Origin: an uncultured Sphingomonadales bacterium | Lineage (GTDB): Bacteria > Pseudomonadota > Alphaproteobacteria > Sphingomonadales > Sphingomonadaceae | DNA: 6,970 bases | Direction of reading: 5' to 3' | Assembly: GCA_903911985.1 (NCBI GenBank) | Contig: CAIWFP010000200.1 | Location: forward strand, 1-6,970 | Part shown: positions 1-5,715 of the stretch, in pieces | How positions within the stretch are numbered: the first letter of the stretch is position 1 | Layout of the letters: each line of letters opens with the position of its first letter | Made by a program: the position numbers and the translations under genes | Notes under the pieces: generated by a model | Told to the model about the DNA's origin: nothing | Seen by the model: only the letters and a program-made list of their open reading frames with translations | Databases searched by the model: none

Positions 1-357
1 ATAGCCGAGCAGCAGCCAGCGGTGCCCGGCGTAAGTCACCGCCACCATTATCAGCGCCAGCACCGCCACGCTCTGGCCCGACAGGGTGAATGGCCGGGCG
101 CGCCGCCACCCCGGCATAATAAACGCCGCAAGGGGCAGCACGGCAAGCGTAAGCCCGGCCAGCCCCAGTTGCACCGGCAGCAGCCACATGTCCTGCAGGC
201 GCAGATAATCACTGGTGATCGGCTTGTGCACCGTGCGCCCCAGCGCGAAGCACAGGCAGGCAAACAGCGCCGGGGCGATGGCGGCCAGCCACAGGCGGCG
301 CGGCGCGCTGGGGGCGGGAGGCAAATCGGCCGGGGTTTGCTGCGGGCTCATCGCCAT
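1..357 (-). CDS. Membrane protein, N-terminal part only (runs off left edge)
   Basis: An open minus-strand frame runs from an ATG at 357 to the window edge with no stop, giving 119 residues that begin MAMSPQQTPADLPPAP. A second in-frame ATG at 351 is an equally possible start. After a short Pro-rich cytoplasmic-type N-terminus come three hydrophobic stretches at about residues 22-41 (ending FACLCFALG), 60-81 (LLPVQLGLAGLTLAVLPLAAF) and 96-111 (VAVLALIMVAVTYAG), separated by basic loops such as PGWRRARP. This fits an integral inner-membrane protein. I do not recognise the family with certainty. The start loosely resembles multi-pass glycosyltransferase-like membrane proteins of sphingomonads, but the catalytic part would lie outside the window. 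It diverges from queG with only 82 bp between the starts, so the two promoters must sit in or overlap that gap. No strong ribosome-binding site is seen. Confidence 0.6.
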   Translation of the reverse strand, partial: MAMSPQQTPADLPPAPSAPRRLWLAAIAPALFACLCFALGRTVHKPITSDYLRLQDMWLLPVQLGLAGLTLAVLPLAAFIMPGWRRARPFTLSGQSVAVLALIMVAVTYAGHRWLLLGY

Positions 358-439
358 GCGTCATGCGGGGGCGCCTCGGCGCGGTCAACCGGCCATCGCG
401 CCCTCTCGGCTTTCTGGCGCAGGCACGCTAGGGTGGCGC

Positions 440-1534
440 ATGGCCTCCGTTTCTCTCACCCCGTCGCCCGATGCCGACAGCCTCGCCGATCTGCGCCGGG
501 CTCTGGGCGAGGAAGCGGCGCGGCTGGGCTTTGCCGCCTGCGGGGTGGCGCCGGCGGCGGACAATGCGCTCGCTGCCGAGCGTCTCGGCCAGTGGCTGGC
601 CGCTGGCCACCATGGCGAAATGGAGTGGATGGCGGCGCGGGCCGACCACCGCCAGGGGCCGCAATCGCTGTGGGGCGAGGCCAGGGCCGTTATCGCCCTC
701 GGCATGAGCTATGCCCCCGCTGGCGACCCTCTGGCTCTAGCCATCCGCCCCGATCGCGCCCGCATCTCCACCTATGCCCAAGGCGCCGATTACCACGATA
801 CGGTGAAAAAGGCGCTGAAGGCACTCGCCCGCTGGCTGGTGGCCGAGGCGGCAAGGCGCGGGTTTGGCGACATCGGGGTGAAGGTCTTCGTCGATACCGC
901 CCCGGTGATGGAAAAGCCGCTGGGGCAAAGCGCCGGGCTTGGCTGGCAGGGAAAGCACACCAATCTCGTCTCGCGGAGCCACGGCAGCTGGCTGTTCCTC
1001 GGCATGATCTACACCACGCTGGCGCTACCGCCCGATGAGCCCGGCCGCGAAAGCTGCGGCAGTTGCGATGCCTGCCAGCGCGCCTGCCCCACCAATGCCT
1101 TCCCCGCGCCGTTCCAGCTGGATGCGCGGCGCTGCATTTCCTATCTCACCATCGAGCACAAGGGGCCTATCCCGGAGGAATTCCGAGAGGCGCTGGGCAA
1201 CCGCATCTACGGCTGCGACGATTGCCTTGCCGTGTGCCCGTGGAACAAATTCGCGGATACGGCCCATAGCTGCCGCGCATTCCTGCCCCGCGCCGAGCTG
1301 GCCGCGCCGCGTTTGGCGGATCTGCTGACGCTGGACGATGCGGCCTTTCGCCGCCTGTTCTCCGGCTCGCCGATCAAGCGCATCGGGCGCGACCGGTTTG
1401 TGCGCAATTGCCTCTATGCGGCGGGCAACAGCGGAGATGGCGCGCTGGCGGGGGCGGTGCGGGCCTTGCTGGGGGATGAGGATGCGGCGGTGGCGGAAGC
1501 GGCGGCTTGGGCTTTGCAGAGGCTGGAAGGGTGA
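440..1534 (+). CDS. queG: Epoxyqueuosine reductase QueG
   Basis: Cytosolic cobalamin- and Fe-S-dependent enzyme that reduces epoxyqueuosine to queuosine at the tRNA wobble position (family knowledge). The 364-residue product is of normal family length. It carries two [4Fe-4S] ligand sets: C206-x2-C209-x2-C212-x3-C216 followed by Pro, and C232 in RCISYLTIEHKG with C259-x2-C262-x3-C266 in the hallmark IYGCDDCLAVCPWNKFA. The segment VDTAPVMEKPLGQ contains D152, at the position of the conserved acidic residue proposed as proton donor. The C-terminal part (from about 320; FVRNCLYAAGNSG, then an Ala-rich helix pair) resembles the HEAT-like tail used for tRNA contact. The frame is open upstream to 215, but that part would overlap the divergent gene and has no QueG-like sequence. 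The ATG at 440 is preceded at good spacing by a purine-rich TAGGGTGG. The TGA stop overlaps the first base of the downstream repeat element. Confidence 0.97.
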   Translation: MASVSLTPSPDADSLADLRRALGEEAARLGFAACGVAPAADNALAAERLGQWLAAGHHGEMEWMAARADHRQGPQSLWGEARAVIALGMSYAPAGDPLALAIRPDRARISTYAQGADYHDTVKKALKALARWLVAEAARRGFGDIGVKVFVDTAPVMEKPLGQSAGLGWQGKHTNLVSRSHGSWLFLGMIYTTLALPPDEPGRESCGSCDACQRACPTNAFPAPFQLDARRCISYLTIEHKGPIPEEFREALGNRIYGCDDCLAVCPWNKFADTAHSCRAFLPRAELAAPRLADLLTLDDAAFRRLFSGSPIKRIGRDRFVRNCLYAAGNSGDGALAGAVRALLGDEDAAVAEAAAWALQRLEG

Positions 1535-1673
1535 AGGTGCGAGGGGGTTACCCCCCCGCGCTCCGCCGCGAAGCGGCCATGACAGCCTGCGGCGCGGCGA
1601 ACTGGCGCCCCGGGCGATCTGGGGCCCTACGCTGACAGTTTTGGGAGCGCGAGGGACGAGTCCCTCGCACCTT
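1534..1673. repeat. Intergenic inverted-repeat element, copy 1
   Basis: A 140-bp element fills the gap between convergent queG and the flavoprotein gene. It is bounded by a perfect 12-bp terminal inverted repeat, AAGGTGCGAGGG (1534-1545) and CCCTCGCACCTT (1662-1673). Each end folds by itself: CGAGGGGG-TTA-CCCCCCCG at 1540-1558 (one A-C mismatch) and CGAGGGAC-GA-GTCCCTCG at 1650-1667 (perfect). Just inside the left hairpin lies GCGCTCC and just inside the right hairpin GGGAGCGC, extending the outer inverted repeat. The interior holds GCCGCGAAGCGGC (1565-1577) and a GC-rich core up to about 1601. This core recurs in reverse orientation in copy 2 at the right end of the window. The position between two converging stops makes it a plausible bidirectional transcription terminator, although neither hairpin has a T-run. 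Confidence 0.85.
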
Positions 1674-1685
1674 AAACACCTTAAA
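1668..1685. repeat. Tandem 9-bp duplication CACCTTAAA x2
   Basis: CACCTTAAA occurs twice head to tail (1668-1676 and 1677-1685). The first unit overlaps the right end of repeat element copy 1 and the second abuts the double stop (TGA then TAG, minus strand) of the flavoprotein gene. It could be a short duplication made when the element inserted or slipped. The matching motif is not seen outside the left end, so a classical target-site duplication is not shown. Confidence 0.6.
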
Positions 1686-1691
1686 ACCCTA

Positions 1692-2921
1692 TCAGGCCGC
1701 CGGAATCAGATCCTTCAGCGGAACCTCGACATCGGCCAGCTTCGCCACATCCGGGCTCAGCCGGGCTTCGACGAGCTTGCGGCCCTGCACATAGTCCTTG
1801 GCGGAATTGATGCAATCGAGCGCGATGACGCGGCCCGCCTTCAGATAGATGATCGAGAAGCTGCGGTTGGCCGGATCGCCGCGCAGCACGGTGGCGTCAT
1901 AGCCCACCGAAAGCCCGGCGGTTTGCAGCTTGAGGTCATACTGGTTCGACCAGAACCACGGAAAGGCGTGATAGGCGACGGGCGCGCCGCAGATGGCCTT
2001 GGCGACGCAGGTGGCCTGATCATTGGCGTTCTGCACGGATTCAACCCGCATCACCGCGCCGTCGGCGTAATCGCAAGCGAAGGCGACGCAATCGCCGATG
2101 GCGAAGACATCGGGCAGGCTGGTGCGGCAGTGGTCATCCACGAGGATGCCAGCGGGGCCTTGCGCGCCAGCGGCCAGCAGCGGGCCGACGGCGGGCACGA
2201 TGCCAATGCCGACGATTACCGCATCGGCCGGGATGGTGGTGCCATCGGCAAGGCGAACGCCGGTGACGCGGCCCTCTCCCACTAGCGCCTCGACACCAAC
2301 GCCGGTGCGCAGATCCACGCCATGGGCGCGGTGTTCGGCTTCGTAAAAGGCGGAGAGTTCAGGCCCGGCCACGCGGGCCAGCACCCGGGGCAGAGCCTCC
2401 AGCAGCGTGACCTTGCGGCCCAGCTTGGTCAGCACGGCGGCCGCCTCCAGCCCGATATAGCCGCCGCCGATGACGGTGATGTTTTTCACCCCGCCATCGA
2501 TCTCGCCCATCAGGCGGTCGCAATCCTCACGGGTGCGCACGGCGTGGACGCCCGCCAGATCAGCGCCCGGGCAGGTGAGCTTGCGGGGATCGCCACCGGC
2601 GGCCCACACCAGCTGGCCATAGGTAAGGCTGCTGCCGTCCGAGAGGGTGAGGCTGTGGGCGGCGGGGTCAACCCCCGTCACTTCGGTGCCCAGCACCAGT
2701 CGCACATCCTTTTCGCCCCAGAAGGCGGGCGGGCGGATATAGAGGCGATCGAAGGTTTTTTCGCGGGCGAAATATTCCTTGGAAAGCGGGGGGCGCTCAT
2801 AGGGCGGTTCGTTTTCGCGGCCGATCATGGCGATGCTGCCGGTAAAGCCGTTCTGCCGCAGGGCGATGGCGCATTGCGCCCCGCCATGGCCCGCACCCAC
2901 GATAACTACGTCTGCTTTCAT
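1692..2921 (-). CDS. FAD/NAD(P)H ferredoxin (rubredoxin/putidaredoxin-type) reductase
   Basis: A 409-residue flavoprotein of the two-dinucleotide-fold reductase family (CamA, ThcD, rubredoxin reductases). These pass electrons from NAD(P)H through FAD to a small iron-sulfur protein that feeds a P450 or oxygenase (family knowledge). The N-terminal FAD fold starts at once: DVVIVGAGHGGAQ, with G9-x-G11-x2-G14. The NAD(P) fold has VIGGGYIGLEAAAVLTKLG at about 150-168, and the second FAD contact is DVFAIGDCVA at 271-280. The C-terminal reductase domain has FPWFWSNQYDLKLQ near 330-343, typical of this family. The start at 2921 places the FAD motif at residues 4-16, as usual, and is preceded by GACGAGGGTG. 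An ATG at 2957 would add 12 unlikely residues. It ends TGA-TAG. No ferredoxin, P450 or oxygenase gene is in the window, so the electron acceptor is unknown. Gene-level identity (for example thcD) is not claimed. Confidence 0.93.
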   Translation of the reverse strand: MKADVVIVGAGHGGAQCAIALRQNGFTGSIAMIGRENEPPYERPPLSKEYFAREKTFDRLYIRPPAFWGEKDVRLVLGTEVTGVDPAAHSLTLSDGSSLTYGQLVWAAGGDPRKLTCPGADLAGVHAVRTREDCDRLMGEIDGGVKNITVIGGGYIGLEAAAVLTKLGRKVTLLEALPRVLARVAGPELSAFYEAEHRAHGVDLRTGVGVEALVGEGRVTGVRLADGTTIPADAVIVGIGIVPAVGPLLAAGAQGPAGILVDDHCRTSLPDVFAIGDCVAFACDYADGAVMRVESVQNANDQATCVAKAICGAPVAYHAFPWFWSNQYDLKLQTAGLSVGYDATVLRGDPANRSFSIIYLKAGRVIALDCINSAKDYVQGRKLVEARLSPDVAKLADVEVPLKDLIPAA

Positions 2922-2933
2922 CACCCTCGTCCA

Positions 2934-2954
2934 TTTCGTAAAATTTTCGCAAAA
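2934..2954. promoter_or_regulatory. Tandem TTTCGYAAAA pair, candidate operator
   Basis: TTTCGTAAAA (2934-2943) and TTTCGCAAAA (2945-2954) are direct repeats with an 11-bp period, about one helical turn. They lie 13-33 bp upstream of the flavoprotein ATG in otherwise GC-rich DNA. The central AAAATTTT also makes the block nearly palindromic. The spacing and position suit a repressor or activator binding site overlapping the promoter or leader. No binding protein can be named. Confidence 0.4.
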
Positions 2955-3091
2955 CACTTGCGGGTTGACCGGCCATCGCCCGGTGGAACCCCCGAAATGC
3001 TTGGAAATTCGGTTAGCAGGCAGGTTGCCGAATCACAAAGGCTTGTTTTTGTCGGGTGGCAAACGGACCCTCTCGCCAAGATGACGGCGCT

Positions 3092-3109
3092 TGCCGCGAC
3101 GTCGCGGCA
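3092..3109. promoter_or_regulatory. Perfect 18-bp palindrome
   Basis: TGCCGCGACGTCGCGGCA reads identically on both strands with no spacer, and symmetry stops at the flanking bases. It lies about 170 bp upstream of the flavoprotein start and about 200 bp beyond the M23 stop. An uninterrupted palindrome of this size is more typical of a dimeric regulator operator or a cruciform/nuclease target than of a terminator, since it has no loop and no T-run. Function is unknown. Confidence 0.45.
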
Positions 3110-3213
3110 GACATTAGCGGTCGCCCATCATCGGGCCTTGTCCTGCGTCAATTTGTGCCGGGCCCAGTTTATGCAGCCTTGTTACGCGGAACGGGCGATC
3201 CCTGCGAAAACTA

Positions 3214-3242
3214 GAAAAGGCGGCTTCAGGGGCCGCCTTTTC
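3214..3242 (-). terminator. Rho-independent-type terminator of the M23 gene
   Basis: An 11-bp perfect stem, GAAAAGGCGGC (3214-3224) with GCCGCCTTTTC (3232-3242), closes a 7-base loop. On the minus strand the GC stem ends in TTTTC, 67 bases beyond the M23 stop, so it most likely ends that transcript. The A-run/T-run symmetry means it could also work for plus-strand transcription. T-runs are short (4), as is common in GC-rich genomes. Confidence 0.7.
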
Positions 3243-3270
3243 CGCATCCTCTCCGGGATGAACTCGCCGC

Positions 3271-3284
3271 CGGGCTTCGGCCCG
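3271..3284 (-). other. Short stable hairpin after the M23 stop
   Basis: CGGGC-TTCG-GCCCG forms a 5-bp stem with a 4-base loop, 25-38 bases downstream of the M23 stop codon and upstream of the main terminator. On the plus strand the loop is a UUCG tetraloop; on the minus strand, the transcribed strand here, it reads CGAA. It may stabilise the 3' end of the M23 mRNA. There is no T-run, so it is not called a terminator. Confidence 0.4.
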
Positions 3285-3308
3285 TGTCAGACGTTTTGCG
3301 TAAAACTC

Positions 3309-4052
3309 TTACTCGTCGCCGGTATCGGCCTCGGCCGGGCCAGCCGGAATGGCGGCAGCCGCGGCGGCCAGATCGGCCGGGAGAGCGGAACCGTCACCTG
3401 ACATATAGGGAATGGGGTTCACAGCGAAGCCTGCGACGCGCACTTCATAATGCAGGTGGGGGCCAGTGGTACGGCCGGTGCTGCCGATGTAGCCGATGAC
3501 ATCGCCCTTGTGGACCAGTTGCCCGGCTTCGACATTCAGGCGCGACATGTGGCCATAACGGGTTTCAAGCGCGCCGCCATGTTCCAGCTGAATATACAGG
3601 CCATAGCCCGAAAACCAGTCCGCCCGGCCAACAACGCCATCGGCGGTGGCATGAACGGGGGTGCCCACGGGGCCGGCAAGATCAACGCCCTTGTGCGCGC
3701 GGCGGCCACCCAGCACCGGATGCCAGCGCATGCCGAACTCGCTGGAAAGATGCGTGCCTTCAACCGGCATCATCGAGGGGATGGAAACGTTTTGCGGGGC
3801 GGGGGTGCCACCGGCGGCGGCGAAGCCCGCGACCTTGTCGCTACCCTGCAGCGAGACGAAGAGCTGGTGGAACTGCGCGTCGCCGCTGGTCTGCTGGCTA
3901 ATCGAACCGGCGGCCTGCGCGCGCAAGGGCGCGGCGATGTCGGCGTTGGCGGCGCTGTTGGCAAAGGAAGGAGAAGCGATGAGCGCGGCGCCAAGGGCAA
4001 GTGCCCCGGCCAGAGCGGTCAATCCAGAGAAACGGCAAATCGCTACCACCAA
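3309..4052 (-). CDS. Secreted M23-family (LytM/NlpD-like) metallopeptidase
   Basis: A 247-residue exported protein with a zinc-dependent peptidoglycan peptidase domain (M23 family). It has a Sec-type signal: Arg7, a hydrophobic core (LTALAGALALGAALIA, 11-26) and a likely cut after SFA at 31. The catalytic domain spans about 97-220 and carries the expected zinc and active-site set: H120 and D124 in AHKGVDLA, H168 in RYGHMS, and H199/H201 in GPHLHYE. With all of these present it is probably an active endopeptidase rather than a degenerate activator. The tail (from about 220) is Ala/Pro-rich and acidic. The start is unusual: no ATG fits, and a TTG at 4052 followed directly by GTG at 4049 both sit behind AAAAGGTG (spacing about 6 or 9). 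It lies 116 bp after the DUF455 stop on the same strand, so co-transcription with prxQ-DUF455 is possible. A terminator hairpin follows. Confidence 0.93.
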   Translation of the reverse strand: MVVAICRFSGLTALAGALALGAALIASPSFANSAANADIAAPLRAQAAGSISQQTSGDAQFHQLFVSLQGSDKVAGFAAAGGTPAPQNVSIPSMMPVEGTHLSSEFGMRWHPVLGGRRAHKGVDLAGPVGTPVHATADGVVGRADWFSGYGLYIQLEHGGALETRYGHMSRLNVEAGQLVHKGDVIGYIGSTGRTTGPHLHYEVRVAGFAVNPIPYMSGDGSALPADLAAAAAAIPAGPAEADTGDE

Positions 4053-4072
4053 AAATCACCTTTTCTTCGTCT

Positions 4073-4092
4073 GGCCAGGCGTGTGCCCGGCC
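4073..4092 (-). promoter_or_regulatory. Leader hairpin upstream of the M23 start
   Basis: On the minus strand GGCCGGGC-ACAC-GCCTGGCC forms an 8-bp stem (one G-U pair in RNA) with a 4-base loop. It ends about 20 bases before the TTG start and just upstream of the AAGG ribosome-binding site. It could insulate or modulate translation of the leader. It is too short and lacks the T-run for a confident terminator. Confidence 0.35.
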
Positions 4093-4095
4093 ATT

Positions 4096-4123
4096 GGAAT
4101 TCGATGGAGATGGACGGAATTCC
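4096..4123. repeat. Paired GAATTC motifs forming an inverted repeat
   Basis: GGAATTC (4096-4102) and GAATTCC (4117-4123) are separated by 14 bases in the gap between the DUF455 stop and the M23 start. Because GAATTC is itself a palindrome, the pair is both a direct and an inverted repeat. It lies where an M23 promoter would be expected and could be an operator pair, but chance is not excluded. Confidence 0.3.
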
Positions 4124-4168
4124 CCCCCGCCTTCTCTACGGGATGATGCCTAGCGGGGCCGGAAAGGA

Positions 4169-4984
4169 TTAGGCAAGCGCGCCATAGTAGTTGAGCGACA
4201 AACCGGCTGACTCGCGCGCCGAGTCGTTGAACGGTGGCTTAATCCCCCCGCGAAAGTGGCGCGCAACCAAGGTTTTCCAATGGTTTTCCGGGATCTCGCC
4301 CCGGCTGGCGCAGACTGCGGCGAAGTGTTTTGTGCCGAATCGGACATGCACGATCTCATCGGCGAAAATGCGGGTGAGGATGCGCGCGGTGGTCTCGTCG
4401 CCGGCGGCCCGCGCCCGTATGATGGCCGCCGGTGTTACATCCAGCCCGCGCGCCTCCAGCACCATCGGCACAATCGCCAGCCGCGCAGCGACATCGTGGC
4501 GGGTTTCGCTGGCGGCCTGCCACAGTCCATCATGGGCGGGCAGGGCGCCGTAATGGCTGCCAGCGGCGCGCAGCAGGCGGTCGAGCAGGGCGAAATGCAT
4601 CGCCTCGTCGGCCGCGACGGCGAGAAAATCGCTGACGAATTCCTCGCCCATTTCGCCGCCGAAACGCCCGGCCATATCCAGCGCCAGATCAATGGCGACG
4701 AATTCGATATGCGCCAGCGCATGGATCAGGGCGATTCGCGCCCGCTCCGACTGGCCCCGGCCGCGCTTGGGCATGCGGTTTGGCGGCAGCAGTTCGGGGG
4801 TGGGTGGCCGCGCGGGCACATCGGGCATGGCTGCATCAAAGGCAAAGGCCAGACGCCCGGCGCGCCAGTCGCGGGCGAGGGTGCGGGTCGCCATCAGCTT
4901 GGCGCGCGGATCGCCGGTAAGCAGCGCCGCGCGGATCGCCGCCGCAACGCTGGGCCAGCTATCCGGCATCCCGTTATCCGGCAT
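4169..4984 (-). CDS. DUF455 ferritin-like diiron protein
   Basis: A 271-residue protein of the DUF455 (COG2833) ferritin-like family, whose biochemical function is not established. The helical core carries a full diiron-type ligand pattern: E94 (HIEFVAIDLALDM), E127-x2-H130 (DEAMHF), E177 (VLEARGLD) and E210-x2-H213 (DEIVHVRFG), the E / ExxH / E / ExxH signature of ferritin-like oxidases and hydroxylases. The conserved N-terminal block ELLPPNRMPKRG lies at about 64-75. Its ATG shares a base with the prxQ stop (TGATG), so it is translationally coupled to the peroxiredoxin. There is no separate ribosome-binding site for this start. An in-frame ATG at 4969 lies in a near-duplicate of the first 10 bases (ATGCCGGATA twice, 15 bp apart), so the exact N-terminus is uncertain. 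An oxygen- or peroxide-related role is inferred from the partner only. Confidence 0.9.
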   Translation of the reverse strand: MPDNGMPDSWPSVAAAIRAALLTGDPRAKLMATRTLARDWRAGRLAFAFDAAMPDVPARPPTPELLPPNRMPKRGRGQSERARIALIHALAHIEFVAIDLALDMAGRFGGEMGEEFVSDFLAVAADEAMHFALLDRLLRAAGSHYGALPAHDGLWQAASETRHDVAARLAIVPMVLEARGLDVTPAAIIRARAAGDETTARILTRIFADEIVHVRFGTKHFAAVCASRGEIPENHWKTLVARHFRGGIKPPFNDSARESAGLSLNYYGALA

Positions 4985-5457
4985 CAAAGGGCGCGGGCGG
5001 CGGCCAGCACCTCGTCCGCATGCCCCTTCACCTTCACCTTGCTCCACACCCGGGCGATGCGGCCATCGGCGCCCACCAGCAATGTGGTGCGCACCATGCC
5101 CATATAGCTGCGGCCATAATTCACCTTCTCGCACCAGATGCCCAGAGCGTCCGACAGGCCATTCCCGGCGGCATCGCTGGCCAGCGGCACGGTGAGCGCG
5201 TGCTTGGCGATGAACTTTGCGTGTTTTTCCAAGCTGTCCTTGCTGATGCCGAGCAGGGCCACGCCCGCCTGTTCGAATTCGGCGGCCAGCGCGGTAAAAT
5301 CCTTGTTCTCGGTGGTGCAGCCGGGGGTGTCGTCCTTGGGATAGAAGAACAGCACCAGCTTTTTGCCGGCAAAGTCGGTGGGGCGCACCGGGCTGCCATC
5401 CAGCGCGGTCATGGCGATATCGGGCAGGGCATCGCCAGTGGCGGGAAGGGTGGGCAT
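4984..5457 (-). CDS. bcp: Thioredoxin-dependent peroxiredoxin, PrxQ/Bcp type
   Basis: A 157-residue cytosolic thiol peroxidase that reduces hydrogen peroxide and organic hydroperoxides (family knowledge). The active-site block FFYPKDDTPGCTTENKDF has P40, T44 and the peroxidatic C47 in the PxxxTxxC motif, with conserved R123 in MVRTTLLV. The length is typical for the family. The resolving cysteine found five residues after the peroxidatic one in many PrxQ proteins is absent: the residue there is K52. The only other cysteine is C109 in GIWCEKVNYG, so the enzyme is either a 1-Cys type or uses C109. The ATG at 5457 is preceded by GGAG at 9 bases and gives the usual MPTLPATGDALPD start. The frame stays open further upstream, antisense to the agmatine deiminase gene, but that extension is not real coding. 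It is the first gene of a coupled pair with DUF455. Confidence 0.96.
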   Translation of the reverse strand: MPTLPATGDALPDIAMTALDGSPVRPTDFAGKKLVLFFYPKDDTPGCTTENKDFTALAAEFEQAGVALLGISKDSLEKHAKFIAKHALTVPLASDAAGNGLSDALGIWCEKVNYGRSYMGMVRTTLLVGADGRIARVWSKVKVKGHADEVLAAARAL

Positions 5458-5537
5458 GGGGCGAATCTCCGCTGGGTGTGCCTGGTTCCTTGGCGGCAAT
5501 TGGGGTGGGGGGCAAGCTGGGCAATAAGGGATTAGTT

Positions 5538-5652
5538 TGCAGGGGCTCGCCCTTGGCAACCCCTTCCCTGTCATTGTCGCTGCGCGGCGGGGCGCCGCGC
5601 CCGATGGATCGCGCCGGGCAAAACGGTAATGGGGTTTGGGGCCTGTGGCCCC
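5538..5652. repeat. Diverged inverted-repeat element, copy 3
   Basis: This lies in the 258-bp gap between divergent prxQ and the agmatine deiminase gene. A 28-base core (5568-5595) matches the reverse complement of copy 1 (1558-1585) at 24 of 28 positions by hand alignment. The left arm (TGCAGGGG-CTCG-CCCT, from 5538) resembles the outer hairpin of copy 1 read on the minus strand, with small indels. The right end has a perfect GGGGCC-TGT-GGCCCC hairpin (5638-5652). Outer hexamers AACCCC (5559-5564) and GGGGTT (5631-5636) are inverted. Divergence is high, so this is a probable relic or subfamily member rather than a clean copy. Confidence 0.5.
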
Positions 5653-5715
5653 AAGACTATCGCCTTCCTCCCCTTTCCCTTTCAGCCCGCGCCCAACCCC
5701 GCTATGGCGCCAGCC

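Larger units (their letters stand above)
2922..3308. other. Gene-free regulatory interval between flavoprotein and M23 genes
   Basis: A stretch of 387 bp with no convincing coding frame. The part nearest the flavoprotein start (2922-3060) is noticeably more AT-rich than the flanking genes and should hold that gene's promoter, although I cannot pick a clear -35/-10 pair. It contains the TTTCGYAAAA pair (2934-2954), a 6-bp inverted repeat ATTCGG/CCGAAT (3007-3033), a perfect 18-bp palindrome (3092-3109), and the terminator hairpins of the M23 gene (3214-3284). The segment 3110-3213 shows nothing I can name. Confidence 0.6.

Noticed and set aside
215..439. N-terminal extension of QueG by 75 residues
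   Set aside because: It overlaps the divergent membrane-protein gene, and its low-complexity Arg/Ala-rich sequence is not part of the QueG family. ATG 440 gives the normal length.
1338..2285. Long plus-strand open frame of 315 codons
   Set aside because: It overlaps the end of queG in another frame, the repeat element, and the antisense of the flavoprotein gene. Its Gly/Arg/Ala-rich translation has no family motif and reflects high-GC antisense openness.
3110..3242. Possible small RNA on the plus strand ending at the 3214-3242 hairpin
   Set aside because: No convincing promoter or further structure was found. The hairpin is explained as the M23 terminator. RNA-seq signal here on the plus strand would reopen the question.
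2322..3401. Long plus-strand open frame of 359 codons
   Set aside because: It is mostly antisense to the flavoprotein gene and then runs through the regulatory gap into the antisense of the M23 gene. No domain or motif is seen.
4147..4175. TGCCTA/TAGGCA inverted repeat overlapping the DUF455 stop codon
   Set aside because: It has only six paired bases with a 17-base spacer and no T-run, which is too weak to call a terminator or operator.
4256..5107. Plus-strand open frame of 283 codons
   Set aside because: It is antisense to DUF455 and prxQ, both of which have clear catalytic or ligand motifs on the other strand.
5635..5663. TTTGGG-17 bp-TATCGC as an aguA promoter
   Set aside because: Agreement with the consensus is weak and the spacer is occupied by the GGGGCC hairpin. 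It is not better than chance without transcription-start data.
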